64,000 nucleotides of DNA from an uncultured Roseovarius sp. (GCA_947496175.1 CANMBU010000003.1:1000651-1064650); one strand, 5' to 3'. Shown: positions 35,276 to 44,037, counted from the first letter of the stretch. Numbers and translations: made by a program. Notes: generated by a model not told the origin, from the letters alone.

Positions 35276-36214
35276 CTAGTTTGTCACCGGATAGGCGTCA
35301 TCAAAGCCTACACCTTTGATCTTGTTCAAGAGCGTTTTACGCTCGTCGGCGCTCTGTGCTGGTCCAACGACCACGCGCCAAAACGGTTTGCCTTGCGAAT
35401 TTTGCGCCAGAACCGTGGGCACCATACCCGCCTGACGCATGGCGACAGCGGTATTCTTGGCGTTTTGCTCTACACTGAAAATACCAATTTGAATGAAAGG
35501 TTTATCCAGAGAGCTTGATGTAGGTTTGGGCGTAGCAACTGCTGCGGGTGCGACCGCGACATTTGTCGGCTCAATATCGACCACCGCTTCTGGCGCAGCC
35601 GCAGTTTGCGTTGCGCTGGATTCCGCCGCTTCGATCGCGGCGGCAGCACCGGCAAGAGGTTCCAGGGTTGAAGTCTCGACAGACTCCGGTGCTGCAAGAC
35701 CTTCTGCCCCTGCATCAGCGACCGAAGCTTCCAAGGCCGCGGCCGGATCAGGGGATTCCTCACGACGCAGAGCCGTCACATTCAGGTTCACAGGGGCGCC
35801 AGCCAGCATCCCAAGCGCTGCGGCTGCATCGGATGACACCTGAAGAGCCGGGCCGGGATTATCGCGCTCGCGACGGAACAACGCCCCAATTACAAACTTC
35901 GAATTGTTTTCATTGCGGATGATGACACGTTCAGGCTCTTTCACATCCGGATGCGCAACCCAGACACCACCAAGCGACGGACGACCATCCCAGAGGCCAT
36001 CATCGGCAACCTGAAACACCTCCGGCGCTTCCACATCGCGCTCAACCAGTTTGATCGAGTTATCCGCTGCTGTCACCGTATCCGGGTTTGTCGATTCCGG
36101 CTTGAACAGATTGAGCTGCCCTTCCTCGGAACACCCTGCCAGAAATACCAGCGCCGCGCCCGAAGTTAACATCGCGCGCACGCGCACAGTTTTGCCCGTC
36201 GGAGAAAATTTCAT
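35276..36214 (-). CDS. SPOR-domain lipoprotein
   Basis: 312 residues from the ATG at 36214 (MKFSPTGKTVRV), with AAGGGA upstream; the longer frame to 36346 lacks a ribosome-binding site. The signal ends in a lipobox LAGC. A central Ala/Glu-rich linker (about 150-230) joins to a C-terminal SPOR domain (about 235-312, FIQIGIFSVEQNAKNTAV to GVGFDDAYPV), which binds denuded glycan at division sites. It precedes the carboxypeptidase gene by 11 bp, consistent with joint action on septal peptidoglycan. Confidence 0.86.
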   Translation of the reverse strand: MKFSPTGKTVRVRAMLTSGAALVFLAGCSEEGQLNLFKPESTNPDTVTAADNSIKLVERDVEAPEVFQVADDGLWDGRPSLGGVWVAHPDVKEPERVIIRNENNSKFVIGALFRRERDNPGPALQVSSDAAAALGMLAGAPVNLNVTALRREESPDPAAALEASVADAGAEGLAAPESVETSTLEPLAGAAAAIEAAESSATQTAAAPEAVVDIEPTNVAVAPAAVATPKPTSSSLDKPFIQIGIFSVEQNAKNTAVAMRQAGMVPTVLAQNSQGKPFWRVVVGPAQSADERKTLLNKIKGVGFDDAYPVTN

Positions 36215-36419
36215 GACCAGTCCCTTGCCTGTTTTCGGCACATTTTTTGGTGCCAGTGCCAGCTTTGCCAGCGTTTTGCTCGTTTTGCACAGGTGTCCTG
36301 CACTCGGGTAGAATAACCCTAACACAGCTTTAAGAAAAGTCCGCAAAAGAATTTTGGCGAAAATCCTCTAATGTGATGTCTTTCAGAATCACAAAAGCCA
36401 CAGTAACAAGTCCGCACGC

Positions 36420-36509
36420 GGAGGTTTGGCAGAGTGGTCGAATGCACTGGTCTTGAAAACCAGCGGGCGTGAAAGCGTCCCCAGGGTTCGAATCCCTGAG
36501 CCTCCGCCA
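36420..36509 (+). tRNA. tRNA-Ser (anticodon TGA)
   Basis: 90-nt class II tRNA. Acceptor GGAGGTT pairs with AGCCTCC, followed by G and an encoded CCA. The anticodon loop is CTTGAAA with anticodon TGA, which reads UCA (and UCG by wobble). A long variable arm (GCGGGCGTGAAAGCGTCCCC) and T-arm GGTTCGAATCC complete the fold. Confidence 0.97.
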
Positions 36510-36558
36510 AACCACCTCAATGGCTTATTCCGGCAGGCCAAAGATGTCCTGCGGCGAC

Positions 36559-37251
36559 CTACACCTTGTGCAGCATCCGCCGCAGAGCTTCGGGATCATC
36601 AATCAGTGCGGTGCTACCCGAAATGTGAACGCCATGCGGTTTCAGCTCTTTGAAAGTCCGCGACAATTGTTCCGGACTGGTGCCGATCTTGGCCGCGATC
36701 AGGGCCTTGCCGAATGGCAATTGCATGGACGTCGGCGCAACCTCCTCAGACAAATGCTCTAGCAAGAAAAGTGCCAGACGTTCTCTCAGGGTCCGAGATT
36801 TCAGCAACTCGACCTCGTTCACCAACTCATGCAGCTTGATGTACACCGACGCCAATGCAGAAGAGAGCACTTCTGGATCTTCCTGCATAATCTCGACCAC
36901 AGTCTGACCACTGATCGCAAAGACACGCACATGTGTCATAGCCTGTGCCGAGGCTGGATATGGCTTGTGAAGAAATGCTGGGGCCTCACCGATGGTTTGG
37001 CCCGACCCAAATGTTGAAATCAGCGTGCAAGATCCGTCTTGCTCAACCCGTTTGATCTGCGCCCATCCCTGCAGAACAAGATACAGAACATCAGCGGGGC
37101 GCCCTTGATCGAAAAGATATTCACCGCGCTTGAAGTCAGTAACACTGCCACTGGCAAGCACATGTTGAAACACATCCTCTGTCATGCTGGAGCACAACGC
37201 GGACTTGCGAACGATTTGTTGTTCGGAATCGGTTAAAAACGCGACATCCAT
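36559..37251 (-). CDS. Crp/Fnr family transcription regulator
   Basis: 230 residues from the ATG at 37251 (GAGAG upstream; an in-frame ATG at 37266 is possible). N-terminal cyclic-nucleotide-like sensor barrel (FKRGEYLFDQGRPADVLYLV) and a C-terminal helix-turn-helix (IAAKIGTSPEQLSRTFKELKPHGV). No N-terminal cysteine cluster, so not an oxygen-sensing FNR; it fits the Dnr/NnrR-like or uncharacterised branch. Divergent from a second Crp/Fnr gene. Confidence 0.88.
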   Translation of the reverse strand: MDVAFLTDSEQQIVRKSALCSSMTEDVFQHVLASGSVTDFKRGEYLFDQGRPADVLYLVLQGWAQIKRVEQDGSCTLISTFGSGQTIGEAPAFLHKPYPASAQAMTHVRVFAISGQTVVEIMQEDPEVLSSALASVYIKLHELVNEVELLKSRTLRERLALFLLEHLSEEVAPTSMQLPFGKALIAAKIGTSPEQLSRTFKELKPHGVHISGSTALIDDPEALRRMLHKV

Positions 37252-37369
37252 TGTTATTTCTCTCATTTTGATGGTTCGCGCAAAAAGAGTGTAACGCACC
37301 TGAAAGGTTCAGAAAATCCGGCTTAGTGTCGCAGGTGCCAAAAATATATTTTCAATTATAGCGCGATTT

Positions 37370-37383
37370 TTGAGGTTTCTCAA
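37370..37383. promoter_or_regulatory. Crp/Fnr-type palindrome upstream of a Crp/Fnr gene
   Basis: TTGAG-GTTT-CTCAA, a perfect dyad with the TTGNNNNNNNNCAA core of FNR-type sites. It lies between two divergent Crp/Fnr genes, about 100 bp upstream of the one at 37485 and about 120 bp upstream of the one at 37251, so it could serve autoregulation or cross-regulation. Confidence 0.6.
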
Positions 37384-37484
37384 AGATTAAGTGAGCGATT
37401 TCAGTATCATGAACGCAGGGTGAAATTTGAAAATCCACGACACCTGCGCCAATCCTTTTTCCCGACGTTCTTCGAGGTGATGGA

Positions 37485-38249
37485 TTGCACGCGCCCAAAG
37501 CCGATGTGACGAGCCACGAGGGATGCGACTTGATGGGGTCTTTTTTTGACGTAGCCAAGCAGGCGGCGGTGTTGAAAAACATTCCTGCCCCTGAAGTCGA
37601 AGTGATTATGCAAAAATCCCTGATCCGCAGCGTCGAGCGCGGAGCATCAATCTATATTCAGGGTGAAAGTGCTCACAGTTTTTTTGTTGTGCTTAAAGGT
37701 TGGGTCAAAACCTATCGCGTCACCCCCTGCGGCAACGAAGCTGTGGTCGGTATTTTCACTGAAAGCGGCTACTTCGGGGAAGAGGCCGCGCTCAGAGATC
37801 ACTCATATGTCACCGGCGCTGAGGCCGTGTCAGACGCAACGCTGCTGCAAATTGACGGGCTCTATTTCGCTCAGGCGATTGAATCCGACCTCGCTCTCTG
37901 TCAGGCCGCATTGTCGGGATCCATGGACCAAAATCGCGCGCTTGTTCAGCATGTCGAACAGCTGAAATCACATACCGGGGCGCAGCGCATCGCTGATTTT
38001 CTTCTGTCGCTCTGCAAATCGCAAACCGGACCCTGCACCGTGATCCTACCTTATGACAAGGTACTGATCGCCGCCTGGCTCGGCATGAAACCCGAATCGC
38101 TCTCGCGCGCTTTCAGACGCTTGAAACCTTACGGCGTCAGCATTCAAAAAGATCATGCGATAATAGAATCCATAGAGCGACTGTCTGAGTATGCAGATGA
38201 GGATCCCGCGGAGTCCTGGAGCACGCAACAGCGTTCCGAAACCTTATGA
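37485..38249 (+). CDS. Crp/Fnr family transcription regulator
   Basis: 254 residues. Sensor barrel (VERGASIYIQGESAHSFFVVLKG) and C-terminal winged helix (IAAWLGMKPESLSRAFRRLKPYGV). Only isolated cysteines are in the N-terminus, so an iron-sulfur sensor is not expected. The neighbour at the 3' end is a siroheme-decarboxylase-type gene for heme d1, so control by nitrite or nitric oxide (Dnr/NnrR-like) is a plausible inference. The start could also be the ATG at residue 17 (37533). Confidence 0.85.
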   Translation: MHAPKADVTSHEGCDLMGSFFDVAKQAAVLKNIPAPEVEVIMQKSLIRSVERGASIYIQGESAHSFFVVLKGWVKTYRVTPCGNEAVVGIFTESGYFGEEAALRDHSYVTGAEAVSDATLLQIDGLYFAQAIESDLALCQAALSGSMDQNRALVQHVEQLKSHTGAQRIADFLLSLCKSQTGPCTVILPYDKVLIAAWLGMKPESLSRAFRRLKPYGVSIQKDHAIIESIERLSEYADEDPAESWSTQQRSETL

Positions 38250-39242
38250 CATCACAAGTTCTTCGCAATCGATCAGGGCCGGTATCTGCTTAAAGCAGCG
38301 CGTGGTAAACAACACCCGGTAATCATATCCTACCAGTCCAGCCCGCACGCGAGCATGCGTGAGCACATCCAGCGTCTCCGCCCGACTGCGCCCATGGATC
38401 ATACAATAGAGCGTGTAGGGCCAGTGCTCTGACATAGGCTTGCGCTCGTCGCATTGCGTCACACCCGGCACGTCAATAAGCGCCCTGCCCTTTTCGCCGA
38501 TGTCTTCAGGCGGCACGTTGAACACAACCTTTGCATTTGACCGCCACCCCAAGGAGCGACGCCGCACAATCAACCCGATCCGCGAGAGCACCCCCGCTTT
38601 GGCCAAAATGCGGATACGTCCCAATATGACGTCTTCGTCATGGCCCAGCTTATGCGCCAGGTTCTCAAACGGGCGTTCTACCGGCTCGATCCCTTCAGCC
38701 AAAGCCCGGATAATCGTGCGGTCCAAATGCGAAACAGGCACAGTGTCGTCAAACGGCTCCGGCACCGGTAAATCGCTGTTGCCGCCCAGATCGAACCCGA
38801 GATCAATGTTGAAAGGCTGTACCAAGCGCAGGTCAAGCAATTGGGTGCCCGTTTTGCGCTCGATCTCACCAAGAGTCTGGTCCACCAAACTGCGTGTTTG
38901 TCCAGAAACGGAAAACCAGATGTTCCAGGGATTTTCCCGCTGATAGACCTGATCAACCTCCCGCAACTCCGACAGCAGCCCGGCAAACTCATCGACCTGG
39001 TCTGCGCCCGTAGACATGGCCGCAAGTGTGCCCGTCGACATGGTCTCAGGTCGGCATGTTGCCCCAATACAGCTTATGGCACCAACCTCAAGAAGTCCGC
39101 GCAAACGCTTAATAACATCGGGTTCTTTCAACCCAAGACTGTCTCCAACAACCTCAAACGGCCTCGGCACAAGCGGGAGCGCGCGTTGCCACGCATTCAT
39201 CAACTGCCAGTCGAGATCATCTAGGGTCATACGGCCATCCAT
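38244..39242 (-). CDS. fused NirD-NirL-type siroheme decarboxylase / AsnC-like protein
   Basis: About 332 residues from the ATG at 39242; starts at 39230, 39296 or a TTG at 39317 are possible. Two consecutive AsnC/Lrp-like halves each have a helix-turn-helix (LDDLDWQLMNAWQRALPLV... and LDRTIIRALAEGIEPVERPFENLA) and an effector-type domain (NIWFSVSG, YTLYCMIHG). This arrangement matches NirDL proteins, which decarboxylate siroheme at C12 and C18 on the way to heme d1. No other nir genes are in view. The 3' end overlaps the Crp/Fnr gene by 6 bp, convergent. Confidence 0.8.
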   Translation of the reverse strand: MDGRMTLDDLDWQLMNAWQRALPLVPRPFEVVGDSLGLKEPDVIKRLRGLLEVGAISCIGATCRPETMSTGTLAAMSTGADQVDEFAGLLSELREVDQVYQRENPWNIWFSVSGQTRSLVDQTLGEIERKTGTQLLDLRLVQPFNIDLGFDLGGNSDLPVPEPFDDTVPVSHLDRTIIRALAEGIEPVERPFENLAHKLGHDEDVILGRIRILAKAGVLSRIGLIVRRRSLGWRSNAKVVFNVPPEDIGEKGRALIDVPGVTQCDERKPMSEHWPYTLYCMIHGRSRAETLDVLTHARVRAGLVGYDYRVLFTTRCFKQIPALIDCEELVMS

Positions 39243-39386
39243 GTACCCAAGGGCACTCATCTGTTCCGGTTGACAGCAAAGACAATCGGCTGTCATGCGG
39301 CATGCCGGGCGTGTCAATCTGGCTGGGCAAAAACACGACTATGTCTTCACGCACTGTCTCCGTTTCGTTCAACATGGCTTTGAACC

Positions 39387-39511
39387 TGTACGGTTTGAGG
39401 TTCTCTGCTGCGACAGGTGGCGCGGGAGTGTACCACCCGTCGCGTCAGAGACATGCACAGCAGCAGGGCTTGGGAACGCGGGGAGACGCGTTTCAGCTCT
39501 TCAAACCGTAC
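39387..39511. repeat. 12-bp inverted repeat enclosing about 100 bp
   Basis: TGTACGGTTTGA (39387-39398) and TCAAACCGTACA (39500-39511) are exact reverse complements. On either strand the RNA could form a long-range stem closing a 101-nt loop that contains smaller GC-rich helices. It lies in the leader of the siroheme-decarboxylase-type gene. No known RNA family was recognised. Confidence 0.6.
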
Positions 39512-39627
39512 ACGGGGTAAACAGATGCACAATCCTGGCTGGTCGGGAGGACCAAATTCAATTCATCGCACGTGCCAAGATCAAGCTTCATGCACATATT
39601 CTTGCACAACCGGGCGCCTTGATTTCC

Positions 39628-39641
39628 TTGACTTTTGTCAA
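39628..39641. promoter_or_regulatory. FNR/NnrR-type palindrome
   Basis: TTGAC-TTTT-GTCAA is a perfect dyad with the TTG-N8-CAA core. It lies 46 bp beyond the 3' end of the kinase gene and about 390 bp upstream of the siroheme-decarboxylase-type gene on the minus strand. It would place anaerobic or NO-responsive control over that gene if a transcript starts near here. Confidence 0.6.
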
Positions 39642-39686
39642 GTTTCTCACCCGAGCCACAACGCGCAAAATGGCGCCAATCCGAAC

Positions 39687-41090
39687 TTATTCCGCCGCGC
39701 GAGAACCCGAGCCCTCCATCATCGCAGGGGGGAGGTCGATGAAGAATGTCGTGCCTTGGCCTTCGCTACTTTCATAGGTCAGAGTGCCTTTGAAATGCTC
39801 CACAATCTCGCGTGAGATGTTCATGCCAAGACCGGTACCACCGACCTGGCGTCGGTCGGACGAGTCGATCTGGCTGAAACGTCCAAATACCTTGTCTTCT
39901 GAACCCTGTGGAATTCCCTTGCCCCTGTCCTGAACGTAAATCCGGACACGGCTATCAAGCGTCATGCACCCTACGGTAACGATGTCACCCTGGTTAGAAA
40001 ACTTCACAGCGTTGGAAATCACATTGGACAGCACCTGCATCAGGCGCATTTCGTCTGCCTCGACGAAAAGCCATGGTTTTTCGTCAAACTCCGGCATTAG
40101 CGTGACACGGTGCATGTCTGCAAAACCGGCATTTCCTTCTACGGCGTCGGTCAGGAAAACCTGAACGTTGAGAACCTCCATGCGGTAGGTCATCTCGCCT
40201 GCTTCCAGCTTTTGCAGGTCAAGCACGTCGTCAATCAGCCGCGACAGCCGGTCGCTGTTTTTACCGGCGGTTTCAACAATTGTTTGCATATTGGCAGGGA
40301 TCGGTCCCAAAGCCCCGGTGTTCAGCAAATCAAGCGATACTTTGATCGACGTAAGCGGCGTACGAAGCTCGTGACTGACCGTTGAGACAAACTGAGATTT
40401 GATCTTGTAGGCCGCTTTGGTGCGCTCATGTTCTTTGTGCAGCTTGTTCAGATGCGCCAAATTCTTGCGATAAAGTTTCAAAAACACGATCGAACAGTCG
40501 ATCAGGAAATACATCACGAAGATAACGGTGAAGAAATGCAGCCACAGCTCGGAGGTCAGTGGTGGCCGTTCAACCCACAAATCTCGTACGACAATAATCA
40601 CAAAGGAAACACCATATAGCGCCAGCCGGATTGCCAGGGCCATAACCAGCTGGTGGTTGTTCATCGCAGCGAAAAGAGCCGCTGCAAACAAGAAGAAGAG
40701 CGGTGTAAAGTGCCCCCCGGATTCCTGACTGAATGCAACAGAGATGGCATAGATACAGATCGCAAGAGAACTCAGAACCGTATTCACGAGGATCCAGAAA
40801 AGACTGAGGTTGATTGCCTTGCGCTGGTGCACCTTGAGCACAGCCACCCTGCGCGCCAAGACAATGTCCTGCACTTCGAAAAACAGGATCAGAACGTAGA
40901 AAAGAAACGCGTTTAGCGGGTTGAAGTAAAACGCAGTTAACAGCGTCGCAGACAGAAAAATAGCTTGTCTCTGCCAGATCAGAGCGAAAGCCATCGCTGT
41001 GTAATCTTTGAGGTTTTGAAGAAGTTCGTCGTCCGGCCCAACCGCTTCCGGCTCTACGGCTTCTGCTTTTTTAGTGTCCGTGAGCGCCAT
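39687..41090 (-). CDS. membrane sensor histidine kinase
   Basis: 467 residues. About six hydrophobic segments (43-205) form a membrane sensor with no large periplasmic loop. The kinase core follows: H-box VSTVSHELRTPLTS with H240, N-box NVISNAVKFSN with N360, G1 DRGKGIP (388-394), F-box VFGRFSQID and G2 GGTGLGM (417-423). Ligand unknown. The receiver-domain gene at 42886 on the same strand, beyond the opposite-strand P450, is the nearest candidate partner. Confidence 0.9.
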   Translation of the reverse strand: MALTDTKKAEAVEPEAVGPDDELLQNLKDYTAMAFALIWQRQAIFLSATLLTAFYFNPLNAFLFYVLILFFEVQDIVLARRVAVLKVHQRKAINLSLFWILVNTVLSSLAICIYAISVAFSQESGGHFTPLFFLFAAALFAAMNNHQLVMALAIRLALYGVSFVIIVVRDLWVERPPLTSELWLHFFTVIFVMYFLIDCSIVFLKLYRKNLAHLNKLHKEHERTKAAYKIKSQFVSTVSHELRTPLTSIKVSLDLLNTGALGPIPANMQTIVETAGKNSDRLSRLIDDVLDLQKLEAGEMTYRMEVLNVQVFLTDAVEGNAGFADMHRVTLMPEFDEKPWLFVEADEMRLMQVLSNVISNAVKFSNQGDIVTVGCMTLDSRVRIYVQDRGKGIPQGSEDKVFGRFSQIDSSDRRQVGGTGLGMNISREIVEHFKGTLTYESSEGQGTTFFIDLPPAMMEGSGSRAAE

Positions 41091-41432
41091 GCCACCACAT
41101 CTCTTTGCTCTGCTCTAGAGGCGTGATTTCACATATTTTGGCTAAGAATGGGTCCGCATTCCGGTCAGATTTGGGCAAATTTCATGACATGACGCGAAAG
41201 CTCAACAGAACACTTGCACAGGATTGGAAAAATAACCTTAAGAAAAGTACTTAAGCTTATGTTTTAAGTGCATAATAAAACTATTAACTTTGCTTAACAG
41301 AGCCACTTGCTTGAATATTGTGTTCTGGTAGGCTTGACGCTGGGTGGTTTTTGTCCGCGTAGCGATATGCGGCTTTGTGTGAGGGATACTCTATGCCGAC
41401 CCGGATTTCTGTTCCAGACGTTGTATCAACAA
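41091..41432. other. AT-rich divergent region with TTAA motifs
   Basis: 342 bp between the divergent kinase and P450 genes. CTTAAG occurs twice with a 7-bp spacer (41237-41242 and 41250-41255), and TTAAC is directly repeated with a 10-bp step (41284-41288 and 41294-41298). These recall the TTAA-N7-TTAA sites of CtrA, though the spacing is not canonical. It probably carries both promoters. Confidence 0.4.
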
Positions 41433-42803
41433 ATGACTGACACAGTACAAACAGAGCGCGAAACCGGTGCGTCCACGCCAAGCTCCCTGCCTATCGCGGC
41501 TCAGCTGGCGGAGACGCCCGTGGGGCTTTTGAAATTCGCCAAGCTTGCCGGGCGCAACATGCTCGAAGTCATCCCAATTGAGACCACGACCCAAACCTAT
41601 CTCAAGGGACCGCTGAAAATCCACTACATCTGCGACCCCGAGATCATCACCGAATTGCTGGTTGGTCCCGGTCGCCGTTTCCCAAAGGCTCAGTTTACAA
41701 AGGACATTCTTGGCTCTGCTGTTGGCAATTCGATGATGCTGTCAGAGGGCGAGAAATGGAAAGCCCAACGCCGCCGCTACTCTCCTCTCTTTGCCGCGCG
41801 CAATCTGCCCATGCTATGCCAGCACTTTGCGGAAACCGGCAAAGAGATCGCTGCATCGCTACGCGAGGGTCCTGGTTTTGTGGATGTCGCGCAAATGGCA
41901 CCTGCCGCAACACTGACCAATATCTCGCGTGTCATCTTTTCCGGAAACGAAGAGGTCAGCGCCGAGCAGATCCGTGTCGGGCTGCGCAACTACTTTGAGT
42001 ACATTTCAAACCTCTCGCTTTTTGACGTCATGGGCTTACCCTCGTGGATTCCGCGCAAAAAGTGGTTCTACAGCAAAGCTCCGGTAACAGACATGCGCGC
42101 CCTTGCGCGTCAGGTGATTGAAAGCCGCCGTTCTGAGAGCCGCCCTATTCCGCTGGACTTCCTCGATCTAATGATTGCGGCCCTGGAAGAGGATTTCGAG
42201 GATATAGAAACCACTGTCGACAACTTGCTGACCTTTGTGGTCGCAGGCCATGAGACTTCGGCCAACGCCATGGCTTGGGGCGCTTACCTTTTGGCCCTGC
42301 ATCCCGAAAACCAAGTTGCGATCCATAAGGAAATCGTCGGCGTCTCTCCAAAAGAGCCGATCACATATGAAGACCTCGAACACATGCCGCTCCTGCGCGC
42401 CCATACAAAGGAAACGCTGCGGCTTTATCCTTCGGCCGCTTTCTTTGCCCGCGACGCGGGCGACGATATCACGATAAAGGGCATCAAGTTTGCCAAGGGC
42501 GACGCGCTCTTCTTCCCAGTCTATTCGCTGCATCGCAACCGCATGCTTTGGGATGATCCAGATGCATACAAGCCCGAACGTTTCCTGGATAAACCCCCAC
42601 CGCGCGGTCAATACATTCCCTTTGGAGACGGCCCACGGGTCTGTATCGGAGCGCAATATGCCGAAGCGGAAATGATGGTGTTGATGGCGTCAATCCTGCG
42701 GGGCGTGGCGTTTGAGCTGGGCGATGCGCCTATTCCACGCCCAGTGCTTACTTTCACCATGCGCGCCGATGGGCCCATCATGCTGCGCACACGGGCCTTG
42801 TGA
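41433..42803 (+). CDS. cytochrome P450
   Basis: 456 residues from the ATG at 41433 (MTDTVQTERE); the frame to 41307 is open but unlike the family. The I-helix is AGHETS (271-276), the K-helix ExxR is E327 to R330 (ETLR), and the heme cysteine is C404 in FGDGPRVCIG. No membrane anchor, so it is a soluble bacterial P450 needing separate ferredoxin partners, not seen nearby. The substrate is unknown. A good intrinsic terminator follows the stop. Confidence 0.93.
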   Translation: MTDTVQTERETGASTPSSLPIAAQLAETPVGLLKFAKLAGRNMLEVIPIETTTQTYLKGPLKIHYICDPEIITELLVGPGRRFPKAQFTKDILGSAVGNSMMLSEGEKWKAQRRRYSPLFAARNLPMLCQHFAETGKEIAASLREGPGFVDVAQMAPAATLTNISRVIFSGNEEVSAEQIRVGLRNYFEYISNLSLFDVMGLPSWIPRKKWFYSKAPVTDMRALARQVIESRRSESRPIPLDFLDLMIAALEEDFEDIETTVDNLLTFVVAGHETSANAMAWGAYLLALHPENQVAIHKEIVGVSPKEPITYEDLEHMPLLRAHTKETLRLYPSAAFFARDAGDDITIKGIKFAKGDALFFPVYSLHRNRMLWDDPDAYKPERFLDKPPPRGQYIPFGDGPRVCIGAQYAEAEMMVLMASILRGVAFELGDAPIPRPVLTFTMRADGPIMLRTRAL

Positions 42804-42814
42804 CCAAATAAAAA

Positions 42815-42838
42815 CGGGTCCCGAAGGACCCGATTTAT
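42815..42838 (+). terminator. intrinsic terminator after the P450 gene
   Basis: CGGGTCC (42815-42821), loop CGAA, GGACCCG (42826-42832), then ATTTAT. The left flank is A-rich, so it could also end transcripts from the minus strand, where the receiver-protein gene stops at 42886. Confidence 0.8.
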
Positions 42839-42888
42839 CAAAGCGTTTCGCAATCATCTTTGAGTCAGGTGTATCGCGAAACGCTCTA
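42839..42888. repeat. R1 repeat, short form (copy c)
   Basis: 50 bp, a single imperfect hairpin (AAGCGTTTCGC with GCGAAACGCT) that matches the right half of the 116-bp copies. Its end supplies the TAG stop of the receiver-protein gene. It stands next to the P450 terminator, between convergent genes. Confidence 0.88.
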
Positions 42889-44037
42889 TTTCATGGAAAG
42901 ATAGCTCTCTTCACCGAAAAGCTCCATCAGGACACGCTCATACATGCGCTTGCGTGGCACGGTGGCGCCGTCAGCGGTGACTTCAACATCAGCTTCTGCG
43001 CCTGACAGAACCGAGTTTTTCTCACGCAAAGCCTCTTCGCGTTCTTCCACGCTGGCAACCGCGCGGGTCATGGCAGTGCTGGCACCGGAACGCGACAACG
43101 AACGCATCGAGATCGGCTCACCCACCAGCACATGCACCCAGGCCGCTGCATGGCGTTCGCGCAGCATCACGCTGACATAGTTGTTGAGCTTTTCCTCGCT
43201 TGGGAATTCTGCCGATGGCATTTCTTCGTGCACCACCACAAGGAACACACCCTCGCCGCGGTAGGAGAAGATGCAATCGATCTCCGACGTGGCGCTTTGA
43301 ATGCAATGCGCCGTGTCATGCACCACGCGGCGGAAACAGCCACAGCTGGTGATGTCGTAGAGGATTGATGCGTCCTGAAGCTTGATCGCAATGGCGTAAG
43401 AGTTGAACAGACGCCCACGCGAGAGCTGACCGACATAGTTATCAAACTCAACATAGCGCAGGCACCGGTCCGCATCGTCAATGGTAAGCGGGTCTTCAAA
43501 ATTGAACTGCTGGTTGTTCTCAAGCTCCTGCTTGAGAATTTTCACGGACCGCAGGCTCTTTTCCGTTTTCAAACGCTCTTTGACCAGACGACGCGCTGAA
43601 TTCATACGGCCACGCAGATCCAGAAGATCAAATGGTTTACAGACGTAATCAGTGGCCCCTGCCATGAAGGCATCATCAACATAGCTGCGCTCGCTCATTG
43701 CAGTCAGCATGATAATCGGTGTTTCCGAGTAATCAGGCAGCGCACGGATGCCGCGCAACAGGACAATACCGTCCGTGTCGGGCATCTGAATATCCAAAAG
43801 CAAACAGTCAAACGGCGTGGTCGCTGCCTCAAGCGCGTCGATCGCACTTTCGGCAGAGTTGGCAACAGTCACGTTGTAACTGTCAATCGTGGTCAACGCC
43901 GTTTTCAGCAGTTCAAGAATGCTGGGATCGTCATCCACGACCAGCACTTTGAGTTGCGGCGTCTTTTGTGCTCGATGTTCCAGTTTCTCCTGGAATCGGT
44001 TGTTCCCGTTGTTCTCGTTTTCCATCGCCAAAGCCAT
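42886..44037 (-). CDS. response regulator with an atypical output domain
   Basis: 383 residues. The N-terminal receiver (about 28-145) has the acidic pocket D35-D37, phospho-acceptor D82 (LLLDIQMPD), T112 and K134 (CKPF). The C-terminal part, about 175-330, has segments such as FSYRGEGVFLVVVHEE that align loosely with a GGDEF core in which the GGDEF signature is lost, so cyclic-di-GMP synthesis is unlikely. A start at residue 5 (44025) is also possible. It may be the partner of the nearby membrane kinase; the luxI-like gene lies 270 bp upstream on the same strand. Confidence 0.82.
   Translation of the reverse strand: MALAMENENNGNNRFQEKLEHRAQKTPQLKVLVVDDDPSILELLKTALTTIDSYNVTVANSAESAIDALEAATTPFDCLLLDIQMPDTDGIVLLRGIRALPDYSETPIIMLTAMSERSYVDDAFMAGATDYVCKPFDLLDLRGRMNSARRLVKERLKTEKSLRSVKILKQELENNQQFNFEDPLTIDDADRCLRYVEFDNYVGQLSRGRLFNSYAIAIKLQDASILYDITSCGCFRRVVHDTAHCIQSATSEIDCIFSYRGEGVFLVVVHEEMPSAEFPSEEKLNNYVSVMLRERHAAAWVHVLVGEPISMRSLSRSGASTAMTRAVASVEEREEALREKNSVLSGAEADVEVTADGATVPRKRMYERVLMELFGEESYLSMK

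Larger units (their letters stand above)
39243..39686. other. non-coding stretch between the NirDL-type gene and a histidine kinase gene
   Basis: About 440 bp with no credible gene. It holds a 12-bp inverted repeat (39387-39398 with 39500-39511), a GC-rich hairpin-forming part between the arms, and an FNR-type dyad at 39628-39641. The two structures suggest a long structured leader for the decarboxylase gene. Confidence 0.5.

Noticed and set aside
37485..38249. Oxygen-sensing FNR
   Set aside because: The N-terminal cysteine cluster needed for an iron-sulfur sensor is not present in either Crp/Fnr protein.
39243..39686. Cobalamin riboswitch in the leader
   Set aside because: No B12-box consensus was found; the inverted repeat alone is not enough.
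42839..42888. R1 short form as a standard Rho-independent terminator
   Set aside because: Hairpin lacks a T-tract on either strand, and a clear terminator with a T-tail stands beside it at 42815-42838.
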